64,000 bases of DNA from Candidatus Symbiopectobacterium sp. NZEC151 (GCF_025962655.1 NZ_JAGFPE010000005.1:1-64000); one strand, 5' to 3'; positions 46,065 to 56,084 are shown, numbered from the stretch's first letter. A program made the numbers and translations. Notes: generated from the sequence alone by a model not told the origin.

Positions 46065-47441
46065 ATGAACGGTGATAACGCTCCATCACAATCATTTTCA
46101 GCACAACAATCGTCAGCGCGACCATTGCCGCAATCACCACAACACCAGCGCCAACTGAACGGGCAGGACTACAAAACGCTCTCCCTGGCGGCGCTGGGTG
46201 GCGCGTTGGAGTTCTACGATTTCATTATTTTCGTGTTTTTCGCCGCGGTGATTGGCGAGCTGTTTTTCCCGCCTGATATTCCCGAGTGGCTGCGCCAACT
46301 GCAAACCTTCGGCATCTTTGCCGCAGGTTATCTGGCCCGTCCGTTGGGGGGCATCATCATGGCCCATTTTGGCGATCTGGTGGGCCGTAAAAAGATGTTC
46401 AGCCTGAGCATTTTCCTGATGGCGGTGCCTACGCTGGCCATGGGGATGTTGCCCACCTATGAAAGCATGGGGATTGCTGCGCCGGTACTGTTGCTGTTGA
46501 TGCGTATTTTACAAGGTGCTGCGATTGGCGGCGAAGTGCCGGGAGCCTGGGTGTTTGTCTCTGAGCATGTGCCACGTTCCCGCATTGGGCTGGCGTGTGG
46601 CATTCTGACGGCGGGGCTGACGCTCGGTATTCTGCTCGGTTCTGCCATTGCGACACTGCTCAATAGCACGTTAACCCCGCAGCAGATTATCGGCGGCGGC
46701 TGGCGTATTCCGTTCTTCCTTGGCGGTATCTTTGGTTTCTTTGCCATGTATTTGCGTCGCTGGCTGCAAGAGACACCGGTGTTTATGGAGATGCAGGCGC
46801 ACAAGCGTCTGGCGGATGAATTACCGCTTAAATCGGTAGTGATGAAACATAAAACGGCTGTCGTGGTATCGATGTTGCTGACCTGGCTGCTCTCTGCCTG
46901 CATCGTGGTGGTGATCCTGATGGCACCAACCTATTTGCAAAAAGCGCACGGTATCCCCGCTTCTATGGCGTTGCAGGCCAACTGTCTGGCGACCATCACC
47001 CTGATGATTGGCTGTGTGGCCGTCGGGCTGATCGTCGATCGCGTGGGCGCTGGCAAGACGTTTATTTTTGGCAGCATTGTGCTGGCGGCGGGCTGCGCTT
47101 TCTTCTATCTGGTGGCCGCGCGCGATCCTTCGTTGCTGTTCTTAGGGTATGCGGTTGCGGGATTATGCGTTGGCGTAGTCGGTGCGGTGCCTTATGTGAT
47201 GGTGCAAGCGTTCCCGCCAGAAGTGCGTTTCTCGGGCATCTCTTTTTCTTACAACGTCTCTTATGCGATTTTCGGCGGCCTGACGCCGATAAGCGTCACG
47301 CTGATGATGCAGATTACCCCTATCGCACCCGCCGTTTATGTGCTGGCGTTGTCCGGGCTTGGCTTGCTGCTGGGGCTTTATCTCTATCAGACACAGTCGC
47401 GTCGTCGCGTGGCTCTGACCGAGTCGGCACAGAGCCTGTAG
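46065..47441 (+). CDS. MFS transporter, metabolite:H+ symporter (ProP/ShiA/YdfJ-like)
   Basis: 458 residues with 12 predicted spans after a 35-residue polar, Gln/Ser-rich N-terminus. The MHS-subfamily features are ALGGALEFYDFIIFVFFAAVI, YLARPLGGIIMAHFGDLVGRKKMF (the loop 2-3 motif) and RILQGAAIGGEVPGAWVFVSEHV. Relatives carry osmolytes, shikimate, alpha-ketoglutarate or citrate with protons, and the substrate here is unknown. It lies between mog and satP. The terminator is shared with satP. Confidence 0.86.
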   Translation: MNGDNAPSQSFSAQQSSARPLPQSPQHQRQLNGQDYKTLSLAALGGALEFYDFIIFVFFAAVIGELFFPPDIPEWLRQLQTFGIFAAGYLARPLGGIIMAHFGDLVGRKKMFSLSIFLMAVPTLAMGMLPTYESMGIAAPVLLLLMRILQGAAIGGEVPGAWVFVSEHVPRSRIGLACGILTAGLTLGILLGSAIATLLNSTLTPQQIIGGGWRIPFFLGGIFGFFAMYLRRWLQETPVFMEMQAHKRLADELPLKSVVMKHKTAVVVSMLLTWLLSACIVVVILMAPTYLQKAHGIPASMALQANCLATITLMIGCVAVGLIVDRVGAGKTFIFGSIVLAAGCAFFYLVAARDPSLLFLGYAVAGLCVGVVGAVPYVMVQAFPPEVRFSGISFSYNVSYAIFGGLTPISVTLMMQITPIAPAVYVLALSGLGLLLGLYLYQTQSRRRVALTESAQSL

Positions 47442-47461
47442 CGTTCCGGTGACAACACAAT

Positions 47462-47493
47462 AAAAAAGCCCGGCGCATGCGCCGGGCTTTTTA
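47462..47493. terminator. Bidirectional terminator between the MFS gene and satP
   Basis: The 10-bp perfect stem AGCCCGGCGC / GCGCCGGGCT is flanked by A-rich sequence on the left and CTTTTTATT on the right, so it works for both convergent genes. Confidence 0.92.
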
Positions 47494-47513
47494 TTGCAAG
47501 TAATGCGAGGCGC

Positions 47514-48089
47514 TTAGTGTGCCGCGCCGCGTGCACCAATCGGCAGTACCGTACGGCCAAACTGCGCGTTCAGCACTTCAGCCATCGCCAGGTAGATGGC
47601 GCTGGCACCGCAAATAATGCCTTCGTAGCCCGCGATGGTCAGCAGACCGTGGTTACCGGTGAAATTACCGATAGCCAGTAAAGCAAACAGCAGCGTCAGG
47701 CTGGCAAATACGAACTGCAATGCGCGGTTAGCGCACAGCGTGCCGAAGAACATAAACAGGGTGAAAACACCCCACAGACCGAGGAATACCCCGAGAAACT
47801 GTGCGTCGCTGGCTTCTGCCAGACCCATTTTCGGCAGCATCAGAATGCCGACCAGCGTCAGCCAGAATGCACCGTAAGAGGTGAATGCGGTCACGCCAAA
47901 GGTGTTGCCTTTCTTGTATTCCAACAGCCCTGCGATGATCTGGGCGATGCCGCCGTAGAAAATCCCCATGCTGAGAATAATAGAAGAAAGTGGGAAAAAG
48001 CCTGCGTTATGCAGGTTAAGAAGAATGGTGGTCATCCCGAAGCCCATCAGTCCTAACGGACCGGGATTCGCCAGCGAGTTCGTTTGCAT
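47514..48089 (-). CDS. satP: Acetate/succinate:H+ symporter
   Basis: 191 residues with six predicted spans. It carries the GPR1/FUN34/yaaH signature at the N-terminus ([14 protein letters not shown], residues 8-21). E. coli SatP (YaaH, 188 residues) imports acetate and succinate with protons. Transcribed away from dnaK. Confidence 0.93.
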   Translation of the reverse strand: MQTNSLANPGPLGLMGFGMTTILLNLHNAGFFPLSSIILSMGIFYGGIAQIIAGLLEYKKGNTFGVTAFTSYGAFWLTLVGILMLPKMGLAEASDAQFLGVFLGLWGVFTLFMFFGTLCANRALQFVFASLTLLFALLAIGNFTGNHGLLTIAGYEGIICGASAIYLAMAEVLNAQFGRTVLPIGARGAAH

Positions 48090-48373
48090 AAATCCTCAGA
48101 ATACAATAGTGGAGTTGTGTAGCTTGCTCGATGCCGCGCTCTGTCGGTATTTCCTGATCTCTGGCGAGCTGTCCTTGCTCGTCGTCCCGATAGACCCTTG
48201 CGATTTAACTGTGAAAGCTCGGTAACAGTAAAAACAACGCAACGGTGAAATTTTCAAAAAAATGTAAATTGCGGCGCGGCATAATAGCGGGACGATTGCG
48301 CGGATACAACAAGGCGCAAGAGGAATAGTTTGATCATAAAGGGGATCGCCTGCATTTTTTTTTCGCTCCCCCC

Positions 48374-48401
48374 CTTGATGAGGAAATTGTTGTCCCCATC
48401 T
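48374..48401 (+). promoter_or_regulatory. dnaK heat-shock promoter P1 (sigma-32)
   Basis: CTTGATG (48374-48380), 13 bases, CCCCATCT (48394-48401). Both elements and spacing match the sigma-32 consensus CTTGAAA-N13-CCCCATNT and the E. coli dnaK P1 sequence. Confidence 0.88.
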
Positions 48402-48535
48402 TATTTCCAACCGAAACGGTTTGACCTCTTGTAACGGGATGTGCTGGGCAGCGTGAGTTTGCCGAGGCATCGAAGAACGCCGTGTGGATGAGGAGACCTC
48501 GTGAGGGCAAAAATTGAATAATTGCACCTTGTTGA

Positions 48536-48562
48536 GTTGAAAATCCCCTTTTCGCCCGCATA
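48536..48562 (+). promoter_or_regulatory. dnaK heat-shock promoter P2 (sigma-32)
   Basis: GTTGAAAA (48536-48543) and CGCCCGCATA (48553-48562) resemble the second E. coli dnaK promoter. The start point would be about 40 bases before the dnaK ATG. The remainder of the 522-base satP-dnaK gap holds satP leader and untranslated dnaK leader, with no gene seen. Confidence 0.7.
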
Positions 48563-48611
48563 GTAGGTTGAACGACCACACCGAATACGACTTTTTAGTG
48601 GAGATGTTTAG

Positions 48612-50519
48612 ATGGGTAAGATTATTGGTATCGACCTGGGTACAACCAACTCTTGTGTAGCGATTATGGACGGTACGCAGGTTAAAGTACTGGAAAACAG
48701 CGAGGGCGATCGCACAACGCCTTCTATTATTGCTTATACGCAAGATGGTGAAATTCTGGTTGGCCAGCCCGCTAAACGTCAGGCTGTGACTAACCCGAAA
48801 AATACCCTGTTTGCTATCAAGCGTCTGATTGGCCGTCGCTTCAAAGATGAAGAAGTGCAGCGTGATAGCAATATCATGCCGTACAACATCGTTGCGGCAG
48901 ATAACGGCGACGCTTGGCTGGAAGTGAAAGATCAGAAAATGGCACCGCCGCAGATCTCTGCTGAAGTGCTGAAAAAAATGAAGAAAACGGCAGAAGACTA
49001 CCTTGGTGAAACCATCACCGAAGCGGTTATCACTGTGCCGGCGTATTTTAACGATGCGCAACGTCAGGCGACCAAAGATGCGGGCCGCATCGCGGGTCTG
49101 GAAGTAAAACGTATCATCAACGAACCGACAGCGGCTGCGCTGGCCTATGGTCTTGATAAAGAAGTCGGCAACCGCACCATTGCGGTTTATGACCTGGGCG
49201 GCGGTACGTTTGATATTTCCATCATCGAAATCGATGAAGTTGACGGCGAAAAAACCTTTGAAGTACTGGCAACCAACGGTGATACCCACCTGGGTGGCGA
49301 AGACTTCGACAGCCGTATGATCAACTATCTGGTTGATGAATTTAAGAAAGAGCAAGGCTTTGACCTGCGCAACGATCCGTTGGCGATGCAGCGTCTGAAA
49401 GAAGCAGCAGAAAAAGCGAAAATTGAGCTTTCCTCTGCGCAACAGACTGACGTTAACCTGCCGTACATCACGGCGGATGCCACCGGTCCGAAACACCTGA
49501 ACATCAAAGTGACTCGCGCCAAGCTGGAGTCGCTGGTAGAAGAGCTGGTGACCCGTTCACTGGAGCCGCTGAAAGTCGCATTGCAGGATGCCGGGCTGTC
49601 CGTTTCTGACGTACAGGACGTGATTCTGGTGGGTGGTCAAACCCGTATGCCGCTGGTGCAGAAGAAAGTGGCTGACTTCTTTGGCAAAGAACCGCGCAAA
49701 GACGTCAACCCGGATGAAGCTGTGGCGATTGGTGCCGCGGTGCAGGGCGGCGTGTTGGCCGGTGACGTTAAAGACGTGCTGCTGCTGGACGTTACTCCGC
49801 TGTCGCTGGGTATCGAAACCATGGGTGGCGTGATGACGCCGCTGATCACCAAGAACACCACCATCCCGACCAAACACAGCCAGGTGTTCTCTACGGCGGA
49901 AGATAACCAGTCCGCTGTAACCATCCATGTGTTGCAGGGTGAACGTAAACGTGCGCACGACAACAAATCACTGGGTCAGTTTAACCTGGATGGTATTCAG
50001 GGCGCACCGCGCGGCATGCCGCAGATCGAAGTGACGTTTGACATCGATGCCGACGGCATCCTGCACGTTTCCGCTAAAGACAAAAACAGCGGCCGCGAGC
50101 AGAACATCACCATCAAAGCGTCTTCTGGCTTGAATGAAGATGAAATCCAGAAGATGGTGCGCGATGCAGAAGCGAATGCGGAAGCTGACCGTAAGTTTGA
50201 AGAGCTGGTACAGGCGCGTAACCAGGGCGATCACCTGCTGCACAGCACCCGTAAGCAGCTGGAAGAGTCTGGCGACAAGCTGGCCGCTAACGATAAAACC
50301 GCGATTGAAGATGGTCTGAAAGCGCTGGAAAGTGCACTGAAAGGCGAAGATAAAGCGGAGATCGAAGCGAAGATCCAAACGTTGATCGAAGCGTCTGCCA
50401 AACTGCTGGAAGCATCACAACAGCAGGCACAAGCTGGCGCAGGCAATGCAGATGATGCGGCGCGTAAAGAAGACGACGTTGTAGACGCTGAATTCGAAGA
50501 AGTGAAAGACAAAAAATAA
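48612..50519 (+). CDS. dnaK: Molecular chaperone DnaK (Hsp70)
   Basis: 635 residues. N-terminal ATPase: [16 protein letters not shown] phosphate loop, [15 protein letters not shown], and [15 protein letters not shown]. The linker [19 protein letters not shown] leads to the substrate-binding domain, and the C-terminus ends [12 protein letters not shown]-driven binding and release of exposed hydrophobic peptides with DnaJ and GrpE; also regulates sigma-32. Operon with dnaJ 108 bases downstream. Confidence 0.99.
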   Translation: MGKIIGIDLGTTNSCVAIMDGTQVKVLENSEGDRTTPSIIAYTQDGEILVGQPAKRQAVTNPKNTLFAIKRLIGRRFKDEEVQRDSNIMPYNIVAADNGDAWLEVKDQKMAPPQISAEVLKKMKKTAEDYLGETITEAVITVPAYFNDAQRQATKDAGRIAGLEVKRIINEPTAAALAYGLDKEVGNRTIAVYDLGGGTFDISIIEIDEVDGEKTFEVLATNGDTHLGGEDFDSRMINYLVDEFKKEQGFDLRNDPLAMQRLKEAAEKAKIELSSAQQTDVNLPYITADATGPKHLNIKVTRAKLESLVEELVTRSLEPLKVALQDAGLSVSDVQDVILVGGQTRMPLVQKKVADFFGKEPRKDVNPDEAVAIGAAVQGGVLAGDVKDVLLLDVTPLSLGIETMGGVMTPLITKNTTIPTKHSQVFSTAEDNQSAVTIHVLQGERKRAHDNKSLGQFNLDGIQGAPRGMPQIEVTFDIDADGILHVSAKDKNSGREQNITIKASSGLNEDEIQKMVRDAEANAEADRKFEELVQARNQGDHLLHSTRKQLEESGDKLAANDKTAIEDGLKALESALKGEDKAEIEAKIQTLIEASAKLLEASQQQAQAGAGNADDAARKEDDVVDAEFEEVKDKK

Positions 50520-50627
50520 TCGCCCTTAGGCGGGCGCAACAACGGTGATAAGCCGTTGCTGGCAAACCAGGCACGGGCGTCGAGGAAACTCTGCGCCCGT
50601 GCACGCATGTTGAGGGCAGGAAAAAAC

Positions 50628-51764
50628 ATGGCGAAGCAAGATTATTACGAAGCGCTCGGCGTTGCCAAAGACGCCGATGAGCGGGAGATCAAAAAGGCCT
50701 ACAAGCGCCTGGCGATGAAGTTTCACCCGGACCGTAACCCCGGTGATAAAGAAGCTGAAGCAAAATTCAAAGAGATCAAAGAAGCCTATGAAATTCTGAC
50801 GGATGCGCAGAAACGGGCGGCTTACGATCAATACGGCCACGCCGCGTTTGAACAAGGCGGTATGGGCGGCGGCGGGGCTGGCGGTTTCGGCGGCGGCGCA
50901 GATTTTGGCGATATCTTTGGCGACGTATTCGGCGATATTTTTGGCGGTGGACGTCGTCAACGTGCCAGCCGCGGGGCCGATTTACGCTATAACATGGAGT
51001 TGACGCTGGAAGAAGCGGTTCGTGGCGTCGCCAAAGAGATCCGCATTCCGACGCTGGAAGAGTGCGACTCCTGTCATGGCAGCGGTGCAAAACCGGGCAG
51101 CTCGCCGGTCACCTGCCCAACCTGCCATGGCAACGGTCAGGTGCAGATGCGCCAAGGGTTCTTTACCGTTCAGCAAACCTGTCCGCACTGTCATGGGCGT
51201 GGCAAGATCATTAAAGATCCTTGCAACAAGTGTCATGGTCATGGCCGTGTTGAAACCAGCAAAACGCTGTCGGTGAAAATCCCTGCGGGCGTGGATACGG
51301 GCGATCGTATCCGCTTGTCCGGTGAAGGCGAGGCCGGGGAGCACGGTGCACCATCGGGCGATCTGTACGTTCAGGTGCAGGTAAAACCGCATCCTATCTT
51401 CCAGCGTGAAGAGAACAATCTCTATTGCGAAGTGCCTATCAACTTTGCGATGGCAGCCATGGGCGGTGAGATTGAAGTGCCGACGCTGGATGGCCGTGTG
51501 AAATTGAAGGTGCCTGCGGAAACGCAAACCGGAAAACTGTTCCGCATGCGTGGCAAAGGGGTGAAGTCGGTACGCGGTGGTGCGCAGGGCGATCTGCTGT
51601 GCCGCGTGGTGGTTGAAACGCCGGTTAATCTTAATGAGCGCCAGAAGCAACTGCTGAAAGAGCTGGAAGAGAGCTTTGGTGGACCTTCCGGTGAGAAAAA
51701 CAGCCCTCGCTCTAAAAGCTTCTTTGATGGCGTGAAGAAGTTTTTCGATGATTTGACCCGCTAA
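50628..51764 (+). CDS. dnaJ: Co-chaperone DnaJ (Hsp40)
   Basis: 378 residues from ATG 50628 ([11 protein letters not shown]); the frame reaches further upstream but that stretch is intergenic. The J domain holds HPD at 33-35, followed by a Gly/Phe-rich linker ([18 protein letters not shown]), four zinc-binding CxxCxGxG repeats ([32 protein letters not shown]) and the C-terminal peptide-binding domains. It stimulates DnaK ATPase and delivers substrates. Confidence 0.98.
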   Translation: MAKQDYYEALGVAKDADEREIKKAYKRLAMKFHPDRNPGDKEAEAKFKEIKEAYEILTDAQKRAAYDQYGHAAFEQGGMGGGGAGGFGGGADFGDIFGDVFGDIFGGGRRQRASRGADLRYNMELTLEEAVRGVAKEIRIPTLEECDSCHGSGAKPGSSPVTCPTCHGNGQVQMRQGFFTVQQTCPHCHGRGKIIKDPCNKCHGHGRVETSKTLSVKIPAGVDTGDRIRLSGEGEAGEHGAPSGDLYVQVQVKPHPIFQREENNLYCEVPINFAMAAMGGEIEVPTLDGRVKLKVPAETQTGKLFRMRGKGVKSVRGGAQGDLLCRVVVETPVNLNERQKQLLKELEESFGGPSGEKNSPRSKSFFDGVKKFFDDLTR

Positions 51765-51780
51765 CGTTGCAGGTTGAGAC

Positions 51781-51812
51781 AAAAAAACCGGTGATGTATC
51801 ACCGGTTTTTTT
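51781..51812 (+). terminator. Rho-independent terminator of dnaKJ
   Basis: AACCGGTGAT / ATCACCGGTT stem with a two-base loop, A7 before and T7 after, 16 bases past the dnaJ stop. Confidence 0.94.
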
Positions 51813-51929
51813 ACGCCTGCCGTTTCACTCAATATGCCCCTCATCGGCTAAATGTATATCCCTGCTATTGCTAATGACTTCTTTGAACCGATATCATTGG
51901 ATTTTATAGGGAAATAATCAGGGAAAAAG

Positions 51930-53189
51930 ATGAAACTGGGAAAAATCGTGTTATTTTTGGCGCTATTAGCCTGCTATGCCAATGTTCAGGCCGCCGGATT
52001 TAACTGCTCGCTCGAAAACCTCAATGAAACCGAAAAAACAATATGCAGCACGCCTGCGCTGAGTGGCATCGACTCCATCGCGAATCGGCGTTACACGATT
52101 GCCATAGATAATAGTGTGGCTAAAGGCTCTTTGATGAGGGAGCAACGCGAATGGTTGGCACGAAGAAATGCGTGCGGCACTAACGTTGACTGCATAAAAT
52201 CTGAATATCAGCAGCAGATTCGCTATCTTGAAATGGTTCATCAATTTTCTTCTGTCAGAAATTTGTTTGGCAAATGGTTGGATAAGCCGTTAGAAAAAGG
52301 GATGAAAACCGCGTCAGGCTTCGCCATCGAGGAAGCGCCGTGGAAGATAAAAAGGCTGTTTCGTTTTCGCGGTGAAATGCGTAAGTATGATGAAAATAAT
52401 GATGGTTACTGGCGTTTGCTAACGCACCGGATTATCAATGGTGATTTGGCCATCTTTTTTGCGGTAGCGAATTCGACCAATACCAAAATCTACATGTACA
52501 CCGATTCGGTGCCTCACAGCAATGACTTAAAACTGGTTGCGCTTTTTGATTACAAGATGAGCACCGTATATACCCCGGTGGTGAGCTATCATGTTACGGA
52601 CGACAATATCCTTAGCTATTCCATCAGTTACGGTCGCGGTGATTACCATTATGAAAAGCAGTTTGAGATAGAAGTATCGGATAAAGGACTGTCGGCCCCC
52701 AAAGAAGTACCCGCAACCACCGTCAGAGACTACGATGAAGAAGGTAGTGAAACGTGGACGGGATATTGTGGTATTGTAACCTGTACCAGCCGAGGCGGTT
52801 CTCCCGATGGGAAATGGCGTATTGCGGCGACTGACAGTATTTTCTATTTTCCTTCAGATCGCCCCGATCTCGGTGTTGATGTTTTCCTGCCTCAATTAGA
52901 TCCCAATGAGAATAAATCATCCCAATGGGAGTATGATCGTCGCTATACCTGGGGGGATAAAAACGCGTTCTATTTTGACAATGACGGCGGTGTTGCCTGT
53001 GTTTGGAAAACCGATATCGAGAAGAAAACCACGACAAGAATATTACCCGTTGAAGGCCTGGTGCACCCTTACTATATAAAATACAAGGGTAAGGATTACA
53101 TTGTTGCCAGACACCTATCTTATGAGGGTGAGTATGGTAACAGGGGCAGCGATGGTTATCTTGATGGATACTATATCGCTACGGAATAG
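51930..53189 (+). CDS. Secreted/periplasmic protein with N-terminal LprI-like (DUF1311) domain
   Basis: 419 residues with a signal peptide (MKLGKIVLFLALLACYANVQA, 21 residues). Residues about 24-100 form a LprI-type domain: FNCSLENLNETEKTICSTP, then EQREWLARRNACGTNVDCIKSEY, with the usual conserved cysteines, Trp and Arg. Such domains occur in lysozyme-inhibitor-like and unknown envelope proteins. The remaining 310 residues are rich in Tyr, Asp and Trp and I do not recognise them. Base composition looks more AT-rich than dnaJ, suggesting acquisition. Alone on this strand, convergent with the two unknown genes to its right. Confidence 0.82.
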   Translation: MKLGKIVLFLALLACYANVQAAGFNCSLENLNETEKTICSTPALSGIDSIANRRYTIAIDNSVAKGSLMREQREWLARRNACGTNVDCIKSEYQQQIRYLEMVHQFSSVRNLFGKWLDKPLEKGMKTASGFAIEEAPWKIKRLFRFRGEMRKYDENNDGYWRLLTHRIINGDLAIFFAVANSTNTKIYMYTDSVPHSNDLKLVALFDYKMSTVYTPVVSYHVTDDNILSYSISYGRGDYHYEKQFEIEVSDKGLSAPKEVPATTVRDYDEEGSETWTGYCGIVTCTSRGGSPDGKWRIAATDSIFYFPSDRPDLGVDVFLPQLDPNENKSSQWEYDRRYTWGDKNAFYFDNDGGVACVWKTDIEKKTTTRILPVEGLVHPYYIKYKGKDYIVARHLSYEGEYGNRGSDGYLDGYYIATE

Positions 53190-53228
53190 TTAAGTAATTT
53201 ATAGGTAATAGAAAGAGCCTTTTCCGGC

Positions 53229-53252
53229 AATGGCGCGAGATTTCGCGCCATA
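53229..53252. terminator. Bidirectional hairpin between convergent unknown genes
   Basis: The stem TGGCGCGA / TCGCGCCA with loop GATT is followed on the + strand by TATTTATTT. It separates the LprI-domain gene from the minus-strand pair. Confidence 0.65.
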
Positions 53253-53267
53253 TTTATTTGAAACGGT

Positions 53268-53864
53268 TTAGTGGCTTGCTTCCTGTGCTCTATAGGATGA
53301 GGCTTCAAATCTTTTTTTAAGCTCATCCATGACGGAGTTATATTTCGGTGTTGTTTCGGGTTTAATGCTCTTCTTTTCACGTACCATTGGTGCTGAGTTT
53401 ACTGTATCCGTCTGGATGATTCTTGGCGGTACATACGATGCCGGCGGCATAGGGGGTGGCGGCGGTATTCCCGTTTTACTCGGTGTTACGGGCGCTGGCG
53501 GGATGAATGTGCTCATCGCGATAGGCGCTGGCGCAGGAGTTGCGACGAGAGGTTTTTTAATCGGCGAAGGGGTACCTGTGGCTAAATTACGGCTCAGAAG
53601 CTGTAGGAATTTACTGTGTTCGCTCGCGAAATTATCTGACTGTTTCCGCGCATAAATAATGCTGAGTTCACTGAGCGGCAGTTGTTTGGTCGGCACGGTA
53701 GATGATGCATAGGATGAAGGTGTAAATTTTATTGCGCTGTTTGATGCTTTTTTAACATCATGTTTAATAACGCCAGCAGCCGTATTTTTTGTCAATGATG
53801 GCGGTAAGGGTTGCATGAAATTTTTCATTAATGTGCTAATGTTCTTTGATATTGCTGCTCGCAT
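53268..53864 (-). CDS. Unidentified proline-rich protein
   Basis: 198 residues; AGGAG five bases before the ATG at 53864 fixes the start. No signal peptide or membrane span. The N-terminal 60 residues are Ser/Thr/Lys rich. Residues about 100-150 form a Pro/Ala/Thr-rich linker that includes GIPPPPPMPPASYVPP, and the C-terminal 35 residues carry the amphipathic MDELKKRFEASSYR. Polyproline next to a short amphipathic helix is seen in actin- or SH3-targeting secreted effectors, but that is only a resemblance. It lies 95 bases downstream of the 544-residue gene in the same direction and is probably co-transcribed. Not recognised. Confidence 0.7.
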   Translation of the reverse strand: MRAAISKNISTLMKNFMQPLPPSLTKNTAAGVIKHDVKKASNSAIKFTPSSYASSTVPTKQLPLSELSIIYARKQSDNFASEHSKFLQLLSRNLATGTPSPIKKPLVATPAPAPIAMSTFIPPAPVTPSKTGIPPPPPMPPASYVPPRIIQTDTVNSAPMVREKKSIKPETTPKYNSVMDELKKRFEASSYRAQEASH

Positions 53865-53959
53865 GTGGTCTCCTGAGTGCTGGATGAATATTGAAGGTTA
53901 AGCAGAATATTAATTAAGTGAGCGTTATGCCGCTTCAATAATCTGCTGAACCTATAGTC

Positions 53960-55594
53960 TTAATAAGAAACGAATCCTTCAAAACGCGTAGAAATCTTCG
54001 TCAGGCTGTCGTCGAAACGATCGGGGGAATATTTCATTAAATTTTGTAGTTTAGCGTTTAATGCCGAGTCGTTATCACTATCAGCGGATGGCAAGCTCTC
54101 AAGCTTGGGTTTTAAATTCCTTGATAACGTCTCTATTTCTGCCATTAGCTGGTGATGAGCATGTTTTGACAGTTGGTCTTTAATTTCCTGGTTCATCAAT
54201 GCGTCGGGATAGTGTTGCGTTACCGCGTCTAAGGCTGGTCTGATATAGGGATTCGCGCCAGCTCCCTTCGGTGTGAAGGCTTCATCGCTGTGTGGTGTCT
54301 CGCCGGAAAGGCCTGCATCCTGTGCGGCGCTGCCTAAGGTATGCAGATAGGCGTTACGAATGCCGTCACAAAGCCCTTTATGGTAGGCAATTTGCGCGGC
54401 GGCCGAGAGAACGTTTCCATCATGGCGTGCGTGGCCCTTGGTTTTTAAGAGATGATTGAGCACGGCGTTGTGGGTAACGGTTTCAAGCTCGGTGTGTGGA
54501 TACGGCATGCTACTTGCGCGTGCGTCAGCGGAACCCCGTTGATGCTGTGTGATTTCTTGCTTTACGGCGTTAAGCGCCTTTAGCGATCCCGTGGCCAGAC
54601 TGGCATTGCGTCCTTTCTGATAGGCTGTGGCAACTGCGTCTTGCAGACTGTGATTGAACAAACTGCGGCCCGCAATGTTGACTATCCCTTTTTGCAGCAC
54701 ATTGACGATGTGGCCCATTCCCAACGCTTTCACGAATGGTTTGTTTTTTAGTTGCTCCAGCTTGTCTAATGCGCCTGTGACTTTGGTATTGGGGTGTTGT
54801 GGCGGTGAGGTGTGAGCACCAGAGAGCGCCTGGCGAATGGATTGCTGTGTGTCAGCGGGGAGGGGGCTGAGCAGTTCATCCTGAACCGGTTTGGCATTTT
54901 GCTCCAGGCGCTTTAAGAAGTTGTCTTTATGGTTGCTATAGACGGCGCACAGGGCTGAGTCGATAGCCTGACTGGCATAGTGGGCATCTGCCATGCCTTT
55001 CTCTACGATCCCAAACTCCATGACGGCGCTATCGACAATCGTTTTTGCTTTTGTGAGCGTTTCCCCGCTGGTGGTGTTGGTTGTCGGTGTGGTTGCCGCA
55101 TGCTGAGTCAGTGGCTTACCCAGAATCGGTCCCGAGATGGCTTGTCGGGTCAATCGTTTTCCCGCGCCCGCTTTGCGTAAATGACTTTTATTGACCTGCT
55201 GCTCGGCTTCCTGTGCGAGGGTAGCCATGATTTTTTGTCGGGCTGAGTGGGGATAGGCTGGCCTTGCTGCGCGGGTCTGTTGCGCTGTATCGGGTGTACG
55301 CGACGCGGTTGCGGCGTGTTTTGACTGATTAAATCTTGCCATCGCGCGCACATTGATACACTGCGTGAAGGGGTTGATGCACTGTAATAACGCGTTATTT
55401 TTTAGCGGCGTGCTCACCACCTCTGCTGCGGGTCTGCCGTTCGGCGCGCAGGCGTGTTGTGCTCTGTTGCCAAGCCCGTTCAGGGTGTTTAACGCAGAAG
55501 GCTGTGATGATGTTATCGGTGACGCCTGTTGAGCTTTTGGCTCCAGGTTCGTCAATACGATGGGAGAACATTTTTTGGCTACTGGCGCTACCAT
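53960..55594 (-). CDS. Unidentified helical protein, possible secreted effector
   Basis: 544 residues from ATG 55594 (MVAPVAKKCSPIVL), chosen because GAGG lies six bases upstream; in-frame ATGs at 55606 and 55636 lack this. The first 190 residues are rich in Ala, Gln, Ser, Thr and Pro, without signal peptide. The rest is predicted mostly helical, with two similar units, AVATAYQKGRNASLATGSLKAL (in sense, about residues 325-350) and AAQIAYHKGLCDGIRNAYLHTL (about 400-425), sharing A...AY.KG.........L..L. Composition and lack of a Sec signal are compatible with a type III or similar effector, yet no GGAACC hrp box is seen upstream. It occupies, with the next gene, the spot where E. coli carries nhaAR. 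Not recognised. Confidence 0.7.
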   Translation of the reverse strand: MVAPVAKKCSPIVLTNLEPKAQQASPITSSQPSALNTLNGLGNRAQHACAPNGRPAAEVVSTPLKNNALLQCINPFTQCINVRAMARFNQSKHAATASRTPDTAQQTRAARPAYPHSARQKIMATLAQEAEQQVNKSHLRKAGAGKRLTRQAISGPILGKPLTQHAATTPTTNTTSGETLTKAKTIVDSAVMEFGIVEKGMADAHYASQAIDSALCAVYSNHKDNFLKRLEQNAKPVQDELLSPLPADTQQSIRQALSGAHTSPPQHPNTKVTGALDKLEQLKNKPFVKALGMGHIVNVLQKGIVNIAGRSLFNHSLQDAVATAYQKGRNASLATGSLKALNAVKQEITQHQRGSADARASSMPYPHTELETVTHNAVLNHLLKTKGHARHDGNVLSAAAQIAYHKGLCDGIRNAYLHTLGSAAQDAGLSGETPHSDEAFTPKGAGANPYIRPALDAVTQHYPDALMNQEIKDQLSKHAHHQLMAEIETLSRNLKPKLESLPSADSDNDSALNAKLQNLMKYSPDRFDDSLTKISTRFEGFVSY

Positions 55595-55756
55595 AGAAAA
55601 CCTCATGAATAGTGGATGCGATATGCGCGCCAGCATAAAGTAGCGGTTAATTCCGGCTATAAAAAAAGCGCCTTACAGATTGAATCGGCATAAAGCGAGG
55701 ATTGATGACGAGATAGCGGCAGGGGGAACCTGGGGGATGCGGTTTAAACGAGCAGA

Positions 55757-55791
55757 AACAAAAAACCGGCCAGAGCCGGTTTTTTCTTACA
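55757..55791. terminator. Terminator of rpsT
   Basis: The 9-bp stem AACCGGCTC / reading on the minus strand as AAAAAACCGGCTCTGGCCGGTTTT lies 30 bases after the rpsT stop and is followed by T residues. A and T runs on both sides make it potentially bidirectional. It isolates rpsT from the unknown gene downstream on the same strand. Confidence 0.88.
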
Positions 55792-55820
55792 ACGAGGAAG
55801 ACAGATGTCTACGCAGGCAA

Positions 55821-56084
55821 TTATTGCAGCGCGTTGATCTGAGCAGCCAGGTTGGATTTATGACGAGATGCTTTGTTCTTGTGGATCAGACCTTTGCTAG
55901 CCTGACGATCCACAATCGGTTGCATGTCGTTAAACGCTTTTTGTGCAGCTTCTTTATCGCCAGTAGCGATCGCGGCGTATACTTTCTTGATGAAAGTACG
56001 CATCATCGAACGACGGCTAGCGTTGTGCTTGCGACGCTTCTCAGACTGTACGGCGCGTTTCTTAGCTGATTTGATATTAGCCAA
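55821..56084 (-). CDS. rpsT: 30S ribosomal protein S20
   Basis: 87 residues beginning at TTG 56084 (decoded [20 protein letters not shown]), the same rare start codon as E. coli rpsT; GGAG lies eight bases upstream. An ATG-initiated frame would add 30 residues that do not belong to S20. Primary 16S-binding protein; also inhibits ornithine decarboxylase in E. coli. The UUG start is part of its translational autoregulation in E. coli. Confidence 0.97.
   Translation of the reverse strand: MANIKSAKKRAVQSEKRRKHNASRRSMMRTFIKKVYAAIATGDKEAAQKAFNDMQPIVDRQASKGLIHKNKASRHKSNLAAQINALQ

Noticed and set aside
48096-49496. 466-codon open frame antisense to dnaK
   Set aside because: Long antisense frames opposite dnaK are a known by-product of its codon bias; the translation lacks any recognised domain and covers the dnaK promoter region.
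55600-55800. hrp box before the 544-residue gene
   Set aside because: No GGAACC-N15/16-CCAC pattern is present on the minus strand; the GGAACC-like bases seen at about 55725 are on the opposite strand.
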